A program made the translations under genes and the position numbers. From JBBRVW01 sp038246545 (GTDB taxonomy: Bacteria > Actinomycetota > Actinomycetes > JACCUZ01), in assembly GCA_038246545.1 (NCBI GenBank), contig JBBRVW010000037.1, forward strand, positions 1 to 50,782: a stretch of DNA of 50,782 nt, read 5' to 3'. This document shows, one piece after another, positions 33,080-40,474 of the stretch (the first letter of the stretch is position 1; each line of letters opens with the position of its first letter). The notes below the pieces were generated by a model. That model did no database searches and was not told the DNA's origin. It saw nothing but the letters and a program-made list of their open reading frames with translations.

Positions 33080-34306
33080 GTGATCGACGAGCCGACGCGT
33101 CCGCTGGACGAGGGCGCGCTCCGCGCCCTCGTCCCGCGGGTGCTCGCGGGCCTGGTCCGGCGGGGAGAGGACTTCGACGCCGCCGAGGACGCCCTGCAGG
33201 AGGCGCTCCTGGAGGCGCTGCGGGTGTGGCCGGAGCACCCGCCGCGCGACCGGCGCAGGTGGCTGGCCACGGTCGCGACCCGCCGGCTCGTCGACGCCCG
33301 CCGCAGCGAGGCCGCCCGCCTCCGTCGCGAGGAGGTGACGTACGCCGAGCCGCGGCCCGGCGCCACCGAGGAGGGCGACGACACCCTCTTCCTGCTCTTC
33401 TGCTGCTGTCACCCCGACCTCACGCCAGCCTCACAGGTGGCGCTGACCCTGCGTGCCGTCGGCGGCCTGACCACCAGGGAGATCGCCGACGCGTTCTACG
33501 TGCCGGAGGCGACGATGGCGCAGCGGATCAGCCGGGCCAAGCGCGCCCTGCAGGGCCGCCGCCTGGACCAGCCCGGCGACCTCGCTGTCGTGCTGTGCGT
33601 CCTCTACCTGGTCTACACGGCCGGCCACGCCGGCCGGGTGGACCTGGCCGGCGAGGCGATCCGGCTCACCCGCCAGCTCACCCTGTCCACCGAGGAACCG
33701 GAGGCACGCGGCCTGCTCGCGCTGATGCTCCTCAACCACGCCCGCCTCCCGGCGCGACTCGACTCGACTCGACTCGACTCGGAGGGTCGCATTGTCACGC
33801 TGGACCGTCAGGACCGCGGCTTGTGGGACACCCGCGAGATCGCCGAGGGCGTACGCGTTCTGCAGTCGGCGCTGGCCGCCCGGCGCCCCGGCCGCTACCA
33901 GGTCGGGGCCGCCATCGCCGCCCTGCACGACGACGCGGCCAGCGGCGAGGCGACCGACTGGCCGCAGATCCTCTCCTGGTACGACGACCTCGTCGCGCTC
34001 ACCGACGACCCGGTGCGGCAGGACCCCGCCGCTGTGCTCGGACGCGCGGTCGCTGTCGGCCACGTCCTCGGCGCCGCCGCCGGGCTCCGCGAGACCGACC
34101 GGCTGCGCGAGGTGCTCGGCCAGCGGCACCGGTGGCACGCCGTCCGCGGCCACCTGCACGAGCTCGGCGGCGACCTCCCGGACGCCGCCACGGCGTACGC
34201 GGACGCCGCCCGGCGGGCCACCGACGTCGCCGAGCGCGACCACCTGGTCCGTCAGGCGGCCCGCGCGCGGGCCGCTGCGCGTGGGGGGAGCACTCGGCCC
34301 GACTGA
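33080..34306 (+). CDS. ECF42-type RNA polymerase sigma factor
   Basis: A 408-residue sigma factor. Region 2 lies near residues 10-80 (DAAEDALQEALLEALRVWP, then RRWLATVATRRLVDARRS). The linker contains LFLLFCCCHPDLTPASQVAL. Region 4 lies near 130-160 (GLTTREIADAFYVPEATMAQ, RISRAKRALQ). A C-terminal extension of about 230 residues with TPR-like helices ends in LGGDLPDAATAYADAARRAT. The long extension and the DGPF neighbour define ECF42. Five CGACT units at 33755-33779 encode RLDSTRLDSE, about five residues more than the family pattern. GTG 33080 is 7 bp after the YCII gene. Confidence 0.88.
   Translation: MIDEPTRPLDEGALRALVPRVLAGLVRRGEDFDAAEDALQEALLEALRVWPEHPPRDRRRWLATVATRRLVDARRSEAARLRREEVTYAEPRPGATEEGDDTLFLLFCCCHPDLTPASQVALTLRAVGGLTTREIADAFYVPEATMAQRISRAKRALQGRRLDQPGDLAVVLCVLYLVYTAGHAGRVDLAGEAIRLTRQLTLSTEEPEARGLLALMLLNHARLPARLDSTRLDSEGRIVTLDRQDRGLWDTREIAEGVRVLQSALAARRPGRYQVGAAIAALHDDAASGEATDWPQILSWYDDLVALTDDPVRQDPAAVLGRAVAVGHVLGAAAGLRETDRLREVLGQRHRWHAVRGHLHELGGDLPDAATAYADAARRATDVAERDHLVRQAARARAAARGGSTRPD
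33755..33779 (+). repeat. Five CGACT pentanucleotide repeats inside the sigma gene
   Basis: Perfect (CGACT)x5, beginning at codon 226 of the ECF42 gene. Because 5 is not a multiple of 3, gain or loss of one or two units shifts the frame, and a change of three units keeps it. The present number leaves the gene open to 34306. Confidence 0.95.
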
Positions 34307-34322
34307 GCGTGCGCCCACGCTC
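34305..34322. terminator. Stem-loop between convergent sigma factor and gabT genes
   Basis: GAGCGTG (34305-34311), loop CGCC, CACGCTC (34316-34322). It begins within the sigma gene stop codon and lies 19 bp from the gabT stop. It could serve both strands; there is no T-tract. Confidence 0.4.
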
Positions 34323-34340
34323 TTCGGCTCCACCCGGGTC

Positions 34341-35684
34341 TCAGCCGAGCGAGGCGAACGCCTTCTCGAGGACGCCGAGGCCCTCCTCGAGCAGCGGCGG
34401 AGGCATGACGAGCGGCGGCAGGAAGCGCAGCACGTTGCCGTAGGTGCCGCAGGTGAGCACCACGAGGCCGTCGGCGTGGCAGGCCTTGGCGACGGCCCCG
34501 GTCGTCACGGCGTCCGGCTCCCGGGTGCCCGGCTTCGTCAGCTCGATGGCCACCATCGCACCGCGACCGCGTACGTCGCCGATCACGTCGTACGTCGAGG
34601 CGAGCTCGCCGAGCCGACCGGTCATGACCTCGCCGATCCGCCGTGCCGAGGCGCAGAGGTTCAGCGACTCCATCGTCTCGATGCTGCCGAGCGCCGCCGC
34701 GCACGCCACCGGGTTGCCGCCGTAGGTGCCGCCGAGGCCGCCCACGTGGGGCGCATCCATGATCTCGGCGCGTCCCGTGACCGCCGCGAGTGGCAGGCCG
34801 CCGGCGATGCCCTTGGCGGTGGTCACGAGGTCGGGGACGACACCCTCGTGGTCGCAGGCGAACCAGTCGCCGGTGCGCGCGAAGCCGGTCTGGATCTCGT
34901 CGGCCACGAAGACAGCACCGTTGGCGGTGCACCAGTCGGCGATCGCGGTGAGGAAACCGGGAGCCGGGACGACGAACCCGCCCTCGCCCTGCACCGGCTC
35001 GATGACGACGCACGCGACCTCGTCGGCGCCGACCTGCTTGTCCACCAGGTCGAGCGCGCGCGCAGCGGCTTGCTCGCCGGTCATCCCCTCGGGGTCGCGG
35101 AACGGGTAGGACATCGGCACCCGGTAGACCTCGGGAGCGAACGGCCCGAACGAGTGCTTGTAGGGCATGTTCTTGGCGGTCAGCGCCATCGTGAGGTTGG
35201 TGCGGCCGTGGTAGCCGTGGTCGAACACGACGACCGCCTGTCGCTTCGTGTGGGCGCGGGCGATCTTGACGGCGTTCTCGACGGCCTCGGCGCCGGAGTT
35301 GAACAGTGCCGAGCGCTTCTCGTGGTCGCCCGGGGTGAGGCGGTCCAGGGCCTCGCACACGTCGATGTAGCCGGCGTAGGGCGTGACCATGAAGCAGGTG
35401 TGCGTGAAGGCGGCGACCTGCTCCTGGACCCTGCGCACCACGGCGTCGGCGCTGTTCCCGACCCCGGTCACCGCGATGCCGGACCCGAAGTCGATCAGCG
35501 AGTTGCCGTCGACGTCGACGAGCACGCCGCCGCCGGCGCTCTCGATGAACACCGGCAGCGTCGTGCCGATGCCGCGGGCGACCACGGCGTTGCGGCGGGC
35601 GAACAGCTCCGTGGACCGTGGACCGGGGACCGCGGTGACCAGACGGCGCTCCTGGGGCAGGCTGGGACCACCGGAAACAGTCAT
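34341..35684 (-). CDS. gabT: 4-aminobutyrate-2-oxoglutarate aminotransferase
   Basis: A 447-residue class III PLP aminotransferase of the GabT family: N-terminal GPRSTELFARRNAVVARG, cofactor site NSGAEAVENAVKIARA near residue 120, VVFDHGYHGRTNLTMALT, EPVQGEGGFVVP, the Asp in VADEIQTGFARTGDW near 256, and the Schiff-base lysine in TTAKGIAGGLPLA near 286. Reaction: GABA + 2-oxoglutarate to succinate semialdehyde + glutamate. It is divergent from the aldehyde dehydrogenase gene, which could take the next step. ATG 35684 is chosen; a GTG at 35693 is possible. A -10-like TAGCGT 7 bp upstream suggests a leaderless transcript. Confidence 0.93.
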   Translation of the reverse strand: MTVSGGPSLPQERRLVTAVPGPRSTELFARRNAVVARGIGTTLPVFIESAGGGVLVDVDGNSLIDFGSGIAVTGVGNSADAVVRRVQEQVAAFTHTCFMVTPYAGYIDVCEALDRLTPGDHEKRSALFNSGAEAVENAVKIARAHTKRQAVVVFDHGYHGRTNLTMALTAKNMPYKHSFGPFAPEVYRVPMSYPFRDPEGMTGEQAAARALDLVDKQVGADEVACVVIEPVQGEGGFVVPAPGFLTAIADWCTANGAVFVADEIQTGFARTGDWFACDHEGVVPDLVTTAKGIAGGLPLAAVTGRAEIMDAPHVGGLGGTYGGNPVACAAALGSIETMESLNLCASARRIGEVMTGRLGELASTYDVIGDVRGRGAMVAIELTKPGTREPDAVTTGAVAKACHADGLVVLTCGTYGNVLRFLPPLVMPPPLLEEGLGVLEKAFASLG

Positions 35685-35688
35685 GACG

Positions 35689-35704
35689 GTCACGCTACAG
35701 TGAC
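35689..35704. promoter_or_regulatory. Inverted repeat in the gabT/aldehyde dehydrogenase divergent region
   Basis: GTCAC (35689-35693), GCTACA, GTGAC (35700-35704) is located 4 bp upstream of gabT and 53 bp before the dehydrogenase ATG. It overlaps the likely gabT start point, so a repressor bound here would block gabT and could influence the divergent gene. Confidence 0.35.
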
Positions 35705-35757
35705 GTCCTCGTGTGCGACAGACCTTCCAGACGACGAAATCCGTAGGAGACCTCGGC

Positions 35758-37215
35758 ATGGCTCAACTGTGGACGGGGTGGGTCGGCGGCCGCCGGCTGC
35801 CAAACGACCAGTCCCAGCCCGACGACCGACTGGTCGTGCGGCACCCCTACGACGGCACGCCGGTGGCGGAGGTCGCCTGGGCCACGGCGGACCAGGTCGA
35901 GCAGGCCGTGGCGGCGGCCGACACGGGGCGGGCAGCCGTGGGTGGCGCGTCGGCGTACGTCCGGGCCGAGGCGCTCGCGCACGTGTCGGCCCGGCTGGCC
36001 GAGCGGGCCGAGGAGGTCGCCCGGCTGGTCACCGCCGAGAGCGGCAAGCCGATCACCTGGTCCCGCGTCGAGGTTGCCCGGGCCGTGTCGACGTTCCGCT
36101 GGGGAGCCGAGGAGGCACGCCGCTTCGGCGGCGAGGTCCAGCGCCTGGACACCGATCCCGGCGCCGAGGGCCGGATCGGGCTGGTCCGGCGGTTCGCGCG
36201 TGGCCCGGTGCTGGGCATCTCGCCGTTCAACTTCCCCCTCAACCTGGTCGCCCACAAGCTGGCCCCGGCGGTCGCCGTCGGCGCGCCGATCGTCCTGAAG
36301 CCCGCTCCCAAGACCCCGCTGTCGGCGCTGCTGCTCGGCGAGCTGTTCGCAGAGACCGACCTGCACCCGGCCGCGGTGTCGGTGGTGGTCGTACCCGACG
36401 CGGTCGCCCCCGACCTGGTCGCCGACCCCCGGCTGCCGGTCGTCTCCTTCACCGGCTCGGCTGGTGTCGGAGCCCGGATCCAGCAGGCCGTGCCGCACAA
36501 GCACGTCACCCTGGAGCTCGGTGGCAACGCGGCTGCCATCGTCTGCGACGACTGGTCCTCGGACGCCGACCTCGACCACGCGGCGACCCGGATCGCGACG
36601 TTCGGCGCCTACCAGGGCGGGCAGTCCTGCATCTCGGTGCAGCGGGTGCTCGTCGACTCCTCGCTCGCCGGCGCCTTCATGCCGAGGCTGGTGGCCGCGG
36701 TCGAGGCCCTCGGCCTCGGTGACCCCGCCGACGACGCGACCGTCGTCGGCCCGCTGATCGACGAGCCGTCCGCGCAGCGCGTCGAGTCCTGGGTGCAGGA
36801 GGCGGTCGCGTCCGGCGCCTCGGTCCTCACCGGTGGTGACCGGACGGGCACTTCCTATGCGCCGACGGTCGTGGTCGACGCCCCGGCCGACGCGAAGGTC
36901 GTGCGCGAGGAGGTCTTCGGGCCGGTGCTCGTGGTGCAAACGTTCGACGGCGTCGGCGCCGGCCTGGCCCTGGCCAACGACTCCCGCTACGGCCTCCAGG
37001 CGGGAGTGTTCACCCACGACCTTCAGGTGGCGTTCCGCGCGCACCGCGAGCTCGAGGTCGGCGGCGTGGTCATCGGCGACGTGCCGAGCTTCCGGGCCGA
37101 CCAGATGCCCTACGGCGGCGCCAAGGACTCCGGCGTCGGCCGCGAGGGGGTTCGCGCGGCCATGGACGACCTCACGTACGAGCGCGTCCTCGTCCTCACC
37201 GGCGTCGACCTCTGA
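35758..37215 (+). CDS. Aldehyde dehydrogenase, candidate succinate-semialdehyde dehydrogenase
   Basis: A 485-residue NAD(P)-dependent aldehyde dehydrogenase: SPFNFPLNLVAHKLAPAVAV near residue 157, FTGSAGVGARI near 232, the catalytic Glu in TLELGGNAAAIV near 251-262, the catalytic Cys in YQGGQSCISVQRVLV near 286-295, and EEVFGPVLVVQTFDG. The GGQSCISVQR context is like lactaldehyde, phosphonoacetaldehyde and some semialdehyde dehydrogenases. The gabT neighbour points to succinate semialdehyde to succinate. Substrate specificity is inference; it is not a close GabD by motif alone. ATG 35758 has TAGGAG 8 nt upstream. Confidence 0.8.
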   Translation: MAQLWTGWVGGRRLPNDQSQPDDRLVVRHPYDGTPVAEVAWATADQVEQAVAAADTGRAAVGGASAYVRAEALAHVSARLAERAEEVARLVTAESGKPITWSRVEVARAVSTFRWGAEEARRFGGEVQRLDTDPGAEGRIGLVRRFARGPVLGISPFNFPLNLVAHKLAPAVAVGAPIVLKPAPKTPLSALLLGELFAETDLHPAAVSVVVVPDAVAPDLVADPRLPVVSFTGSAGVGARIQQAVPHKHVTLELGGNAAAIVCDDWSSDADLDHAATRIATFGAYQGGQSCISVQRVLVDSSLAGAFMPRLVAAVEALGLGDPADDATVVGPLIDEPSAQRVESWVQEAVASGASVLTGGDRTGTSYAPTVVVDAPADAKVVREEVFGPVLVVQTFDGVGAGLALANDSRYGLQAGVFTHDLQVAFRAHRELEVGGVVIGDVPSFRADQMPYGGAKDSGVGREGVRAAMDDLTYERVLVLTGVDL

Positions 37216-37232
37216 CCAGGAATCCAGGGCCA

Positions 37233-37376
37233 TGGGTGCTGGTCACCCACGAGCACGCCGACCACCTCGACATCGACCTCCGGCTCCCGAGGCCTGCGCG
37301 ACGGCTGCGGCTGCTCACCCACCTGTCCGTCGCCGAGGTCGAGATCCTGCTGAGGCACCGCCGTCACCCAGCTGTT
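37233..37376 (+). pseudogene. Possible remnant of a metallo-beta-lactamase-fold gene
   Basis: Right after the aldehyde dehydrogenase stop the sequence reads WVLVTHEHADHLDIDLRLPR and continues about 25 residues before losing resemblance. THEHADHLD is the metal-binding motif of the MBL superfamily (HxHxDH), but the flanking strands, later His/Asp ligands and a sensible start are missing. It may be a decayed fragment; chance cannot be excluded. Confidence 0.35.
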
Positions 37377-37422
37377 ACGCCGCGGCCGCACAGCCGAGAC
37401 ACCCGCCCGGCACCCTGGTGGC

Positions 37423-37575
37423 ATGGTGATCGACACGTACCAGCTCGACCGGCTGCCCGAGCACTGCGACTGCGGCACCCCGGTGGAGGTCTGCGTCGGA
37501 TGCGGTGGCTCACGTTGCACCGCGTGCGAGCCCGACGTCACCGACGACTGCACGGTGGTCTTCGCTGCCGCGTGA
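37423..37575 (+). CDS. 50-residue cysteine-rich protein, possible zinc-binding
   Basis: ATG 37423 to TGA 37573-37575 encodes a small acidic protein with seven Cys in an ordered pattern: HCDC near residue 14, CVGC at 24-27, CTAC at 32-35, and one more at 43. Two CxxC knuckles plus CxC suggest a zinc ribbon or treble-clef-like fold. Codon use is typical of the host (third-position GC). The upstream signal GGTGG is weak. No homologue is recalled. The regular metal-ligand spacing favours a real gene. Confidence 0.5.
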   Translation: MVIDTYQLDRLPEHCDCGTPVEVCVGCGGSRCTACEPDVTDDCTVVFAAA

Positions 37576-37601
37576 AGCCCGGCTGATGCTCCCCCCCCCG
37601 G

Positions 37602-37787
37602 TCAGCGGCGGGCGAGCCAGCGGCGCATGTCGGAGACGCGGACCATCCAGTCGCCGCGCTCCTGGTGGGCGGACAGCTTCTTGTCCCGCACGGCGTCGGT
37701 GACGACCAGCAGGTCGACCCGCGCCATCTGTGCCACCTGGGGCAGCGTCAGCAGGCTCTCCGGCTCGTGCCGGGCATAGACGGACAT
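37602..37787 (-). CDS. Small excisionase/MerR-like HTH DNA-binding protein
   Basis: A 61-residue protein from ATG 37787: LLTLPQVAQMARVDLLVVTD is the helix-turn-helix and KKLSAHQERGDWMVRVSDMR resembles the winged part of helix_turn_helix_17 (excisionase-type) domains. A longer start within the GTG-rich upstream sequence (toward 37831) is possible. It is divergent from dxr and convergent with the Cys-rich gene. A C9 tract (37591-37599) lies 3 bp beyond its stop. The target and role are unknown; no integrase is nearby, so an excisionase role is not supported. Confidence 0.6.
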   Translation of the reverse strand: MSVYARHEPESLLTLPQVAQMARVDLLVVTDAVRDKKLSAHQERGDWMVRVSDMRRWLARR

Positions 37788-37897
37788 CTTCCTGTGATCG
37801 GCCGTGTGGGCTCCGACCTTGACCACCCGATCCGCGACGGTGCCAGGCCGAACCACCCCTGGGGGTGCAGCATGTCCGCGTGCCGGACACTGGTGCG

Positions 37898-39109
37898 GTG
37901 ACCACCGGACCCGAACCGATCGCGCGACGCGACATCGTGATCCTCGGGTCGACGGGCTCGGTGGGCACCCAGGCGCTGGACATCGTCCGGCAGGCGCCGG
38001 ACCGGTTCCGCGTGGTCGGGCTCGCCGCAGAGGGCGGGAACGTCGAGCTGCTCGCACGCCAGGCGCTCGAGCTGGGTGTCGAGGCGGTGGCGGTGGCCCG
38101 GGCCAGCGCCGCGCAGGACCTCCAGCTCGCGTTCTACGCGGCGGCCAAGGCCGGCGGCTATTCGGCCGGCAACCATCCCGTGCCGACCATCCTCGCCGGG
38201 CCGGACGCCGCCACCGAGTTGGCCCGCCGGCCGTGCGAGGTCGTCCTCAACGCCATCACCGGCTCGATCGGGCTGGGCCCGACCCTGGCGGCGCTGGCGG
38301 CGGGCAGCACGCTAGCCCTGGCCAACAAGGAGTCCCTGGTCGCGGGCGGCCCGCTGGTGCGGGCGGCCGCCCGACGGCCGGACCAGATCGTCCCCGTCGA
38401 CTCCGAGCACTCGGCGCTGGCCCAGTGCCTGCGCGGCGGCAGCCGGGCAGAGGTGCGCCGGCTGGTGCTCACGGCGAGCGGCGGGCCGTTCCGCGGCCGC
38501 ACCCGCGACGACCTGCACGACGTCACGGTCGAGCAGGCGCTCGCTCACCCGACCTGGGACATGGGTCCCGTGGTGACCATCAACTCCGCGACGATGGTCA
38601 ACAAGGGGCTGGAGCTGCTCGAGGCCCACCTGCTGTTCGACGTGCCGATCGACCGGGTCGACGTCGTGGTGCACCCGCAGTCCGTCGTGCACTCGATGGT
38701 CGAGTTCGTCGACGGCTCCACGCTTGCCCAGGCCAGTCCTCCCGACATGCGCCTGCCCATCGCGCTGGGGCTGGGCTGGCCGGACCGGGTGCCGGGCGCC
38801 GCAGCCGGCTGCGACTGGACCACCGCCTCGACCTGGGAGTTCCTCCCGCTGGACGACCAGGCCTTCCCGGCGGTCCGGCTGGCGCGCCAGGCGGGGGAGG
38901 CCGGCGGTACCGCACCGGCGGTCTACAACGCGGCGAACGAAGTGTGCGTTGCCGCGTTCGTCGCGGGTCGGCTGCGCTTCACGGGTATCGTCGACACCCT
39001 CGCGCAGGTGCTCGACGAGCACGATGTCGGGAACGTCGGAAGCGTCCCGGACGTCATGGCAGCCGAGACCTGGGCCCGCGACCGGGCGGCCACGCTGACC
39101 GCAACATGA
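37898..39109 (+). CDS. dxr: 1-deoxy-D-xylulose 5-phosphate reductoisomerase
   Basis: A 403-residue DXP reductoisomerase, second step of the MEP isoprenoid pathway (DXP + NADPH to MEP). The Rossmann motif is DIVILGSTGSVGTQALDIV. The catalytic region contains ALANKESLVAGG, VPVDSEHSA with metal ligands Asp/Glu near residue 160, LTASGGPFRG, and INSATMVNKGLE with further ligands. GTG 37898 best matches the family N-terminus; GTG 37865 would add 11 residues. Neither has a clear ribosome-binding site. It is followed by rip1 and ispG, as in mycobacteria. Confidence 0.95.
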   Translation: MTTGPEPIARRDIVILGSTGSVGTQALDIVRQAPDRFRVVGLAAEGGNVELLARQALELGVEAVAVARASAAQDLQLAFYAAAKAGGYSAGNHPVPTILAGPDAATELARRPCEVVLNAITGSIGLGPTLAALAAGSTLALANKESLVAGGPLVRAAARRPDQIVPVDSEHSALAQCLRGGSRAEVRRLVLTASGGPFRGRTRDDLHDVTVEQALAHPTWDMGPVVTINSATMVNKGLELLEAHLLFDVPIDRVDVVVHPQSVVHSMVEFVDGSTLAQASPPDMRLPIALGLGWPDRVPGAAAGCDWTTASTWEFLPLDDQAFPAVRLARQAGEAGGTAPAVYNAANEVCVAAFVAGRLRFTGIVDTLAQVLDEHDVGNVGSVPDVMAAETWARDRAATLTAT

Positions 39110-39119
39110 GGGATCGCAG

Positions 39120-40376
39120 ATGAGCTTCTGGTTCGGGGTGCTGATCTTCGCGCTCGGCATCCTCGTGTCGGTGTGCCTGCACGAGCTCGGTCACCTTCTC
39201 ACCGCGAAGCGGTTCGGCATGAAGGCCACCCAGTACTTCGCCGGCTTCGGCCCGACCGTGTTCTCGTTCCGTCGGGGGGAGACCGAGTACGGCCTCAAGG
39301 CAGTGCCGGCCGGCGGCTTCGTCAAGATCGTCGGGATGACCCCGCTCGAGGAGGTCTCATCCGAGGACCAGCCGCGGGCCTTCTGGCGCTTCCCGCTCTG
39401 GCAGCGCACCATCGTTCTCGTCGCCGGCTCGGCCACCCACTTCGTGCTGGCGATCGTCATCTTCTACCTCGCCGGCCTCACCACCGGCCTGCCCAGCCTG
39501 GCCGCCCAGAACTTCGACCTCCTCTCGTCGAAGCCTGTCGTGGGCACCGTCTCGCGGTGCATCGTCGTCGACTACGACCTGGCCGCCTCCGGTGGCCTGC
39601 GCGACTGCCGCCCCGGTGACCCCGCCGCCCCTGCGCGCGCTGCCGGTCTCCGGAGCGGCGACCGGGTGCTCGCGGTCGGCGGACAGCACGTGGCGACGTA
39701 TGGCGAGTTCGTCAAGGCCGTGCGCGCCACGCCGCCGGGCTCGGTGGAGATCACCTACCGCCGTGACGGCCTGACCCGCACGACCACCGCCGACCTCGTC
39801 GGCACCCGCCGTCCCTCGCTGGACGATCCCACCAACACCACGGATCTCACGGCCGTCTCGGCCATCGGGCTCTCGCAGCGGCTCCCGAAGTTCATCGACC
39901 ACTTCGGCCCGGTCGACGGGATGGCCGGCGCGGTGTCGTTCCTCGGGAGCAGCGTCGAGCAGACCTTCGCGGCGGTCGGCAAGTTCCCGTCCAAGATCCC
40001 GAAGCTGTTCGACGCGATCGGTGGTGCCCAGCGCGACCCCGAGACCCCGATCAGCGTGGTCGGCGCCAGCCGGGTCGGCGGCGAGGCCATCCAGATCGGC
40101 GAGCCGATCTTCTTCCTCGTGCTCCTCGGCGGGCTCAACGTCTTCATCGGCGTCTTCAACCTGTTCCCGTTGCTCCCGCTCGACGGCGGTCACGTGGCGG
40201 TTGCCTGGTACGAGCGGGCCCGGTCCTGGCTGGCCGCTCGCCGTGGCCGCCCCGATCCCGGCCGGGTCGACTACAACAAGCTGCTGCCGGTGACCTACCT
40301 CGTGATCCTCATGTTCGGCAGCCTGACCCTGCTCACGCTGGCCGCCGACATCGTGAACCCCATCACGCTGCAGTAG
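39120..40376 (+). CDS. rip1: Site-2 intramembrane metalloprotease (Rip1/RseP)
   Basis: A 418-residue M50 protease. The zinc site VCLHELGHLLTAKRFGMK lies in the first membrane helix near residues 19-36. A PDZ domain covers about 170-240 (AAGLRSGDRVLAVGGQHV). The third-ligand motif NLFPLLPLDGGHVAVAW lies near 345. Three or four hydrophobic segments are predicted. It cleaves anti-sigma factors and other membrane proteins within the bilayer. ATG 39120 is 10 bp after dxr, the usual actinobacterial arrangement. Confidence 0.95.
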   Translation: MSFWFGVLIFALGILVSVCLHELGHLLTAKRFGMKATQYFAGFGPTVFSFRRGETEYGLKAVPAGGFVKIVGMTPLEEVSSEDQPRAFWRFPLWQRTIVLVAGSATHFVLAIVIFYLAGLTTGLPSLAAQNFDLLSSKPVVGTVSRCIVVDYDLAASGGLRDCRPGDPAAPARAAGLRSGDRVLAVGGQHVATYGEFVKAVRATPPGSVEITYRRDGLTRTTTADLVGTRRPSLDDPTNTTDLTAVSAIGLSQRLPKFIDHFGPVDGMAGAVSFLGSSVEQTFAAVGKFPSKIPKLFDAIGGAQRDPETPISVVGASRVGGEAIQIGEPIFFLVLLGGLNVFIGVFNLFPLLPLDGGHVAVAWYERARSWLAARRGRPDPGRVDYNKLLPVTYLVILMFGSLTLLTLAADIVNPITLQ

Positions 40377-40417
40377 CCGCGGCGGCGCCCGGCCCTGGCG
40401 CGGGCGATACTGGAGCC

Positions 40418-40474
40418 ATGAGCACCCCAGGACACCGCTCGCCGCGCTCACGTCCCCGCGGGGACACCGCATGA
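40418..40474 (+). CDS. 18-residue minicistron overlapping the ispG start
   Basis: ATG 40418 opens a frame encoding MSTPGHRSPRSRPRGDTA, which stops at 40472-40474 and overlaps the ispG ATG (40471) as ATGA. GGAG lies just upstream (2-nt spacing) and a -10-like GATACT at 40406-40411 would give an almost leaderless start. It may couple translation to ispG. Evidence is weaker than for the potC case because ispG has a GGGGA of its own. Confidence 0.3.
   Translation: MSTPGHRSPRSRPRGDTA

Noticed and set aside
33792..36722. 976-codon plus-strand frame spanning sigma factor, gabT and dehydrogenase
   Set aside because: It crosses three certain genes on both strands and reads as repetitive Arg/Gly/His sequence.
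37591..37599. C9 homopolymer considered as a phase-variable tract
   Set aside because: It lies outside coding sequence, after the HTH gene stop, so slippage would not shift a frame; kept only as a side note.
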